A stretch of 17,026 nt of DNA from contig JAQTLI010000012.1 of the NCBI GenBank assembly GCA_028714995.1, positions 1-17,026 of the forward strand, read 5' to 3'. Under the pieces are notes generated by a model that was not told where the DNA came from, ran no database searches, and worked only from the letters and a program-made list of their open reading frames with translations. This DNA comes from Methylobacter sp. (GTDB taxonomy: Bacteria; Pseudomonadota; Gammaproteobacteria; Methylococcales; Methylomonadaceae). Positions 14,122-17,026 of this stretch are shown one piece after another (the stretch's first letter is position 1; each line of letters begins with the position of its first letter). Made by a program: the position numbers and the translations under genes.

Positions 14122-15432
14122 ATGACTGCCCCACATATTGGTTTTATTAGTTTGGGATGCCCCAAAGCCCTGGTCGATAGCGAAAGAATTTTAACCAAAC
14201 TTCGTTCAGAGGGCTACACCATTTCGCCGACCTATCAGGACGCCGATCTGGTCGTGGTAAACACCTGCGGCTTTATTGATGCGGCGGTAGAAGAATCACT
14301 GGACAGCATCGGCGAGGCGCTGGCTCAAAACGGCAAGGTCATCGTCACCGGCTGTCTGGGCACAAGGGAAGCCGAAATTCGTGAGCGTCACCCGCAAGTC
14401 TTGAAAGTGACCGGTGCGCACGCCCTGGAAGAAGTCGTGGCTGCCGTGCATGAACATTTGCCGCCCCCGCATGATCCGTTTATCAGTCTGGTGCCGCCGC
14501 AAGGCATCAAGCTGACGCCACGCCATTATGCCTATTTGAAGATTTCCGAAGGCTGCAACCATCGTTGCACCTTCTGCATCATCCCTTCCATGCGCGGCGA
14601 TCTGGTCAGCAGGCCTGTCGATGACGTGATGCGGGAAGCCGAACGCCTGGCCAATGCCGGGGTAAAGGAACTGCTGGTGGTTTCTCAGGATACCAGCGCC
14701 TACGGCCTGGATTTAAAGTATCAAAGCTACGATTGGAAAGGTCGTTCGGTCAGAACCCGTTTTTATGAGTTAGCCGAGGCGCTGGGCGATTTGGGCATCT
14801 GGGTCAGGATGCATTACGTTTACCCGTATCCGCATGTGGATGAAGTGATCCCGTTAATGGCCGAGGGCAAAATCCTGCCTTATCTGGACATACCGTTTCA
14901 ACATGCTAACAGCCGCATTCTTAAGCTAATGAAACGCCCGGCAGCCAGCGAGAATAATCTGGAACGCATTAAAGCATGGCGCGAAGTCTGCCCCGATATT
15001 ACCTTGCGAAGCACGTTTATCGTCGGCTTTCCGGGCGAAACCGAACAGGAATTCGAGCAGTTGCTGGATTTCATGAGCGAAGCGCAAATGGACAGGGTAG
15101 GCTGCTTTGCCTATTCGCCGGTCAAAGGCGCGGTCGCCAATGACTTGCCCGACCAGATTCCGGAAGAAGTCAAACAGGAGCGTCTGGCGCGGTTTATGGC
15201 GCATCAGGCAGAAATTAGCGCCGAGCGTTTGCAGAAACGGGTAGGTCGAATCGAAACGGTCTTGGTCGATGAAGTGGTTGAAGAGGGCGCAGTGGCAAGA
15301 AGCAAAGCCGATGCGCCGGAAATCGATGGGCAGGTGTTCATCGACGGGGCGACGCATCTGAAAGTCGGCGATTTTGTCGATGTCGAGTTGGAAGAAGCGG
15401 ATGAATATGATTTGTGGGGGCGACTGGTTTAG
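14122..15432 (+). CDS. rimO: Ribosomal protein uS12 methylthiotransferase RimO
   Basis: Radical SAM enzyme with two iron-sulfur clusters that adds a methylthio group to the conserved aspartate of ribosomal protein uS12 (D88 in E. coli, numbered without the initiator Met). It has 436 residues (441 in E. coli). The N-terminal MTTase domain has cluster ligands C13, C49 and C78. The radical SAM motif is GCNHRCTFC with C145, C149 and C152. A C-terminal TRAM domain covers about 370-436, ending DEYDLWGRLV. The region HYAYLKISEG to IPSMRGDLVSRP is near identical to E. coli. The ATG at 14122 matches the family N-terminus; GAG lies about 7 nt before it. The CPKNLVD motif of E. coli reads CPKALVD here, a minor change. 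Confidence 0.97.
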   Translation: MTAPHIGFISLGCPKALVDSERILTKLRSEGYTISPTYQDADLVVVNTCGFIDAAVEESLDSIGEALAQNGKVIVTGCLGTREAEIRERHPQVLKVTGAHALEEVVAAVHEHLPPPHDPFISLVPPQGIKLTPRHYAYLKISEGCNHRCTFCIIPSMRGDLVSRPVDDVMREAERLANAGVKELLVVSQDTSAYGLDLKYQSYDWKGRSVRTRFYELAEALGDLGIWVRMHYVYPYPHVDEVIPLMAEGKILPYLDIPFQHANSRILKLMKRPAASENNLERIKAWREVCPDITLRSTFIVGFPGETEQEFEQLLDFMSEAQMDRVGCFAYSPVKGAVANDLPDQIPEEVKQERLARFMAHQAEISAERLQKRVGRIETVLVDEVVEEGAVARSKADAPEIDGQVFIDGATHLKVGDFVDVELEEADEYDLWGRLV

Positions 15433-15483
15433 GGTAGCTCGCAATAATATATAATGCAGTGAAGCGCATCTCAATCGCTAACC

Positions 15484-15556
15484 AGATTTGGCATAGCTAT
15501 CCTTGGCTTCCGTCGTTCCGGCAGGGAGTGCCGGAATGACGGAAGAAGATTTGGCA
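15484..15556. repeat. Small palindromic element with 10-bp direct repeats at its sides
   Basis: A 17-bp inverted repeat (arms 15507-15523 and 15529-15545, one G-T wobble, loop GGGAG) would form a very stable hairpin carrying CCGGCA/TGCCGG at its tip. The decamer AGATTTGGCA occurs exactly at 15484-15493 and again at 15547-15556, so a 53-bp core is bracketed by direct repeats. This resembles a REP- or MITE-like insertion with target-site duplication. The core contains no gene. It could alternatively act as a rho-independent hairpin for rimO, but no T-run follows. Confidence 0.6.
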
Positions 15557-15566
15557 AATTGCCAAA
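15550..15566. repeat. Palindrome TTTGGCAA-A-TTGCCAAA upstream of zur
   Basis: A 17-bp odd palindrome with perfect 8-bp arms directly after the hairpin element and 7 bp before the Zur box. Its right arm contains TTGCCA, which also serves as the best -35 candidate for zur. It could be a binding site for a second dimeric regulator or a by-product of the neighbouring element. Confidence 0.45.
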
Positions 15567-15573
15567 CCTCAGC

Positions 15574-15594
15574 GAATGTTATAATATAACATTC
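15574..15594 (+). promoter_or_regulatory. Perfect Zur box overlapping the zur promoter
   Basis: GAATGTTATA and TATAACATTC are exact reverse complements around a central A, matching the gammaproteobacterial Zur operator core (TGTTATA-N-TATAACA). A perfect -10 hexamer TATAAT lies inside it at 15580-15585, and TTGCCA at 15559-15564 is a possible -35 with a short 15-bp spacer. Zur bound here would block RNA polymerase, so zur is probably autorepressed when zinc is sufficient. The start codon is 24 bp downstream. Confidence 0.88.
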
Positions 15595-15618
15595 TATTTT
15601 AGGTAACCGATCTTTGCA

Positions 15619-16134
15619 ATGACCGAAGCCGCCGAAGCAAGCCACAGCCATCCCCATCCTTCAGAACACGACCATAAAAAATGTGTCAGCGAGGCATTAG
15701 GCACCGCCGAGCAGTTGTGCGTGGTGCGCGGCGTGCAATTAACCCCAATCCGCCATCAAGTGCTGGAACTGATCTGGGATAGCCACAAAGCAGTCAAAGC
15801 TTATGAGCTGTTGGATCGCATCAAACCCCTGCAAAATGCGGCAAAACCCGCGACGATCTACCGCGCACTGGATTTTTTGATCGAACAGGGCCTGATTCAT
15901 CGGGTGGAAAGCCTCAATGCTTTTGTCGGTTGCAGCTGCTCGGGGCATCAACATGAGCAGTTATTGCTGATTTGCAATAACTGCCAGGAAGTGGAAGAAC
16001 GGTCGGCCCCCGAAGTCATGCAGGCGCTATCGCTGGAAATCAAACAGGCGGATTTCATTGTGCACAGCAAAGCCATAGAAATTCATGGCATATGCGTAAA
16101 ATGCGCGCAGACCATGAGCAGCGAACAAAGCTGA
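15619..16134 (+). CDS. zur: Zinc uptake regulator Zur (Fur family)
   Basis: Zinc-dependent dimeric repressor of zinc-uptake genes. It has 171 residues with the Fur-family winged helix at about 28-100 (VQLTPIRHQVLELI, ATIYRALDFLIEQGLIHRVES). The structural zinc site is C119-NN-C122 and C159-VK-C162. The sensory site matches E. coli Zur by spacing: H94, C105, H112 and E127 (E. coli H77, C88, H96, E111). IYRALDFL, typical of Zur, distinguishes it from Fur and PerR. The N-terminus has a histidine-rich extension (residues 9-19: HSHPHPSEHDH) not present in E. coli Zur. A perfect Zur box precedes it and a putative zinc receptor gene follows it. The start ATG 15619 has only a distant AGG upstream. 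Confidence 0.95.
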   Translation: MTEAAEASHSHPHPSEHDHKKCVSEALGTAEQLCVVRGVQLTPIRHQVLELIWDSHKAVKAYELLDRIKPLQNAAKPATIYRALDFLIEQGLIHRVESLNAFVGCSCSGHQHEQLLLICNNCQEVEERSAPEVMQALSLEIKQADFIVHSKAIEIHGICVKCAQTMSSEQS

Positions 16135-16167
16135 TGCCGTTATTTTTGAAAGCAGCGAGGCTCATCA

Positions 16168-16186
16168 AGTGTTACGTTATAACATT
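16168..16186 (+). promoter_or_regulatory. Degenerate Zur box upstream of the TonB-dependent receptor
   Basis: The right half TATAACATT (16178-16186) is perfect, and the left half AGTGTTACG (16168-16176) matches the expected AATGTTATA at 6 of 9 positions, with one base between. It lies 31 bp before the receptor start codon and downstream of zur, so it likely gives the receptor its own zinc-controlled promoter. Confidence 0.7.
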
Positions 16187-16217
16187 TCTCATTATTCAGG
16201 CAATACGTTCAAAACCT

Positions 16218-17026
16218 ATGAATAAAAAAACCGCCATTTTTTTCTTCCTATCAACGGCTGCGGTAGCGCCGACAGCCTATGCAGCCAAAGAGGATATACA
16301 AGAATTAGAAGACATTGTTGTCACCGCGCCATTGCAGGACAAAGTCTCTGAGTCCGCCGTTCCAGTCACCGTTTTGAGCGATGAGGAATTACGTTTGAAA
16401 GTCGGACACACCATCGGTGAAACGCTAAAAAACGAGCTGGGCATTACCAGTCAGTCCTTCGGCCCAGGTGTCGGTACACCGGTCATTCGCGGTCAAAGCG
16501 GGCCGCGTGTGCGTGTGTTGAGCAATGGCATTGGCAGCAATGACGTTTCGGCAATAAGCCCCGACCATGCGACCAGCGTCGAGCCTTTGCTGGCGGAACG
16601 CATCGAAGTGTTACGTGGCCCCGCCACATTACTTTATGGCAGCGGAGCGATTGGCGGTGTGGTCAATGTTATCGACAACCGGATTCCGGAAAAGCTCTCG
16701 GACAAATTGCTGGGCGGTGCGCTTGAGCAGCGTTTCGACTCAGTTTCCGATGAATCTTCCACAGTCATGAAAGTAGAAGGCGGTAAAAGTAACCTGGCTT
16801 ACCATTTGGACGGCTTTTATCGCGACCGCAATAATCTCGATATCGGTGGGTCGGCCATTGATGTCAATGCCGCTCAAGCTACTGATCCGACGCTGAATGT
16901 AACTCATAACACCAAAGGCTACATCAACAATACCTCCGCTCATGCCATCAGCGGTTCGGCTGGCGTTTCTCTGGTAGGCGATCCGGGTTTTGCTGGTGTT
17001 GCCATTAACCGTTTGGAGAATAATTA
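16218..17026 (+). CDS. znuD: TonB-dependent outer-membrane receptor, ZnuD-like, C-terminus cut by the window edge
   Basis: Likely imports zinc or a zinc complex across the outer membrane using TonB energy. The frame from ATG 16218 is open for 269 codons to the right edge; the family is usually about 650-800 residues. Residues 1-22 are a signal peptide (KK, hydrophobic core, cleavage at AYA-AK). A TonB box is seen at EDIVVTA (31-37). The plug domain follows, with VTVLSDEEL, VIRGQSGPRVRVLSNG and ERIEVLRGPATLLYGSGAIG, then GGVVNVID before the first barrel strands. The RGPATLLYGSGAIGG region fits the ZnuD-type receptors I recall. The substrate assignment rests mainly on context: it directly follows zur and has a Zur-like box. 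Confidence 0.85.
   Translation, partial: MNKKTAIFFFLSTAAVAPTAYAAKEDIQELEDIVVTAPLQDKVSESAVPVTVLSDEELRLKVGHTIGETLKNELGITSQSFGPGVGTPVIRGQSGPRVRVLSNGIGSNDVSAISPDHATSVEPLLAERIEVLRGPATLLYGSGAIGGVVNVIDNRIPEKLSDKLLGGALEQRFDSVSDESSTVMKVEGGKSNLAYHLDGFYRDRNNLDIGGSAIDVNAAQATDPTLNVTHNTKGYINNTSAHAISGSAGVSLVGDPGFAGVAINRLENN

Overview
The window looks like chromosomal housekeeping DNA from a gammaproteobacterium. The order pepA-holC-valS on one strand, with lptF-lptG divergent from pepA, is the same as in Escherichia coli. cmoA-cmoB, RimO and a classic Zur with a gammaproteobacterial-type Zur box point the same way. Protein flavour and moderate GC would fit a methanotroph-like lineage (Methylococcales), but this is a guess from memory and not shown by the sequence.

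Layout, left to right. (1) 1-1361, minus: the first 453 codons of a PilB-type pilus assembly ATPase, running off the left edge. (2) 6486-1563, minus: pepA, holC and valS, with a 45-codon protein-like reading frame that lacks a normal start codon between holC and valS. (3) 6660-8821, plus: lptF and lptG, the two membrane subunits of the LPS exporter, overlapping by 4 bp. A gamma-class carbonic anhydrase-like protein follows. (4) 11844-9431, minus: hemB, an unrecognised 177-residue membrane protein and aroE, apparently one transcription unit. (5) 12091-12717, plus: a stand-alone periplasmic MlaC-like protein behind a leader rich in inverted repeats. (6) 12850-14035, plus: a remnant of cmoA followed by an intact cmoB. 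(7) 14122-15432, plus: rimO. (8) 15484-17026, plus: a small hairpin element, a perfect Zur box, zur, a second Zur-like box and the start of a ZnuD-like TonB-dependent receptor.

The most interesting observation is the cmoA remnant. Directly upstream of cmoB is a frame whose first ~27 residues match the N-terminus of CmoA and whose last ~25 match its C-terminus. About 190 central residues, including the SAM-binding site, are missing, and the last codons carry an apparent 1-nt frameshift. The old cmoA stop still overlaps the cmoB start in the ATGA pattern. CmoB keeps the residues that bind carboxy-SAM, the product of CmoA, so either another cmoA exists elsewhere or tRNA wobble-uridine modification is altered.

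The right end is a zinc-responsive module: Zur has a perfect operator over its own promoter, and the adjacent outer-membrane receptor has a degenerate one. Apart from the cmoA locus, the start-less frame after holC and several palindromic elements, the region is ordinary and well conserved. I did not find a new multi-gene system.
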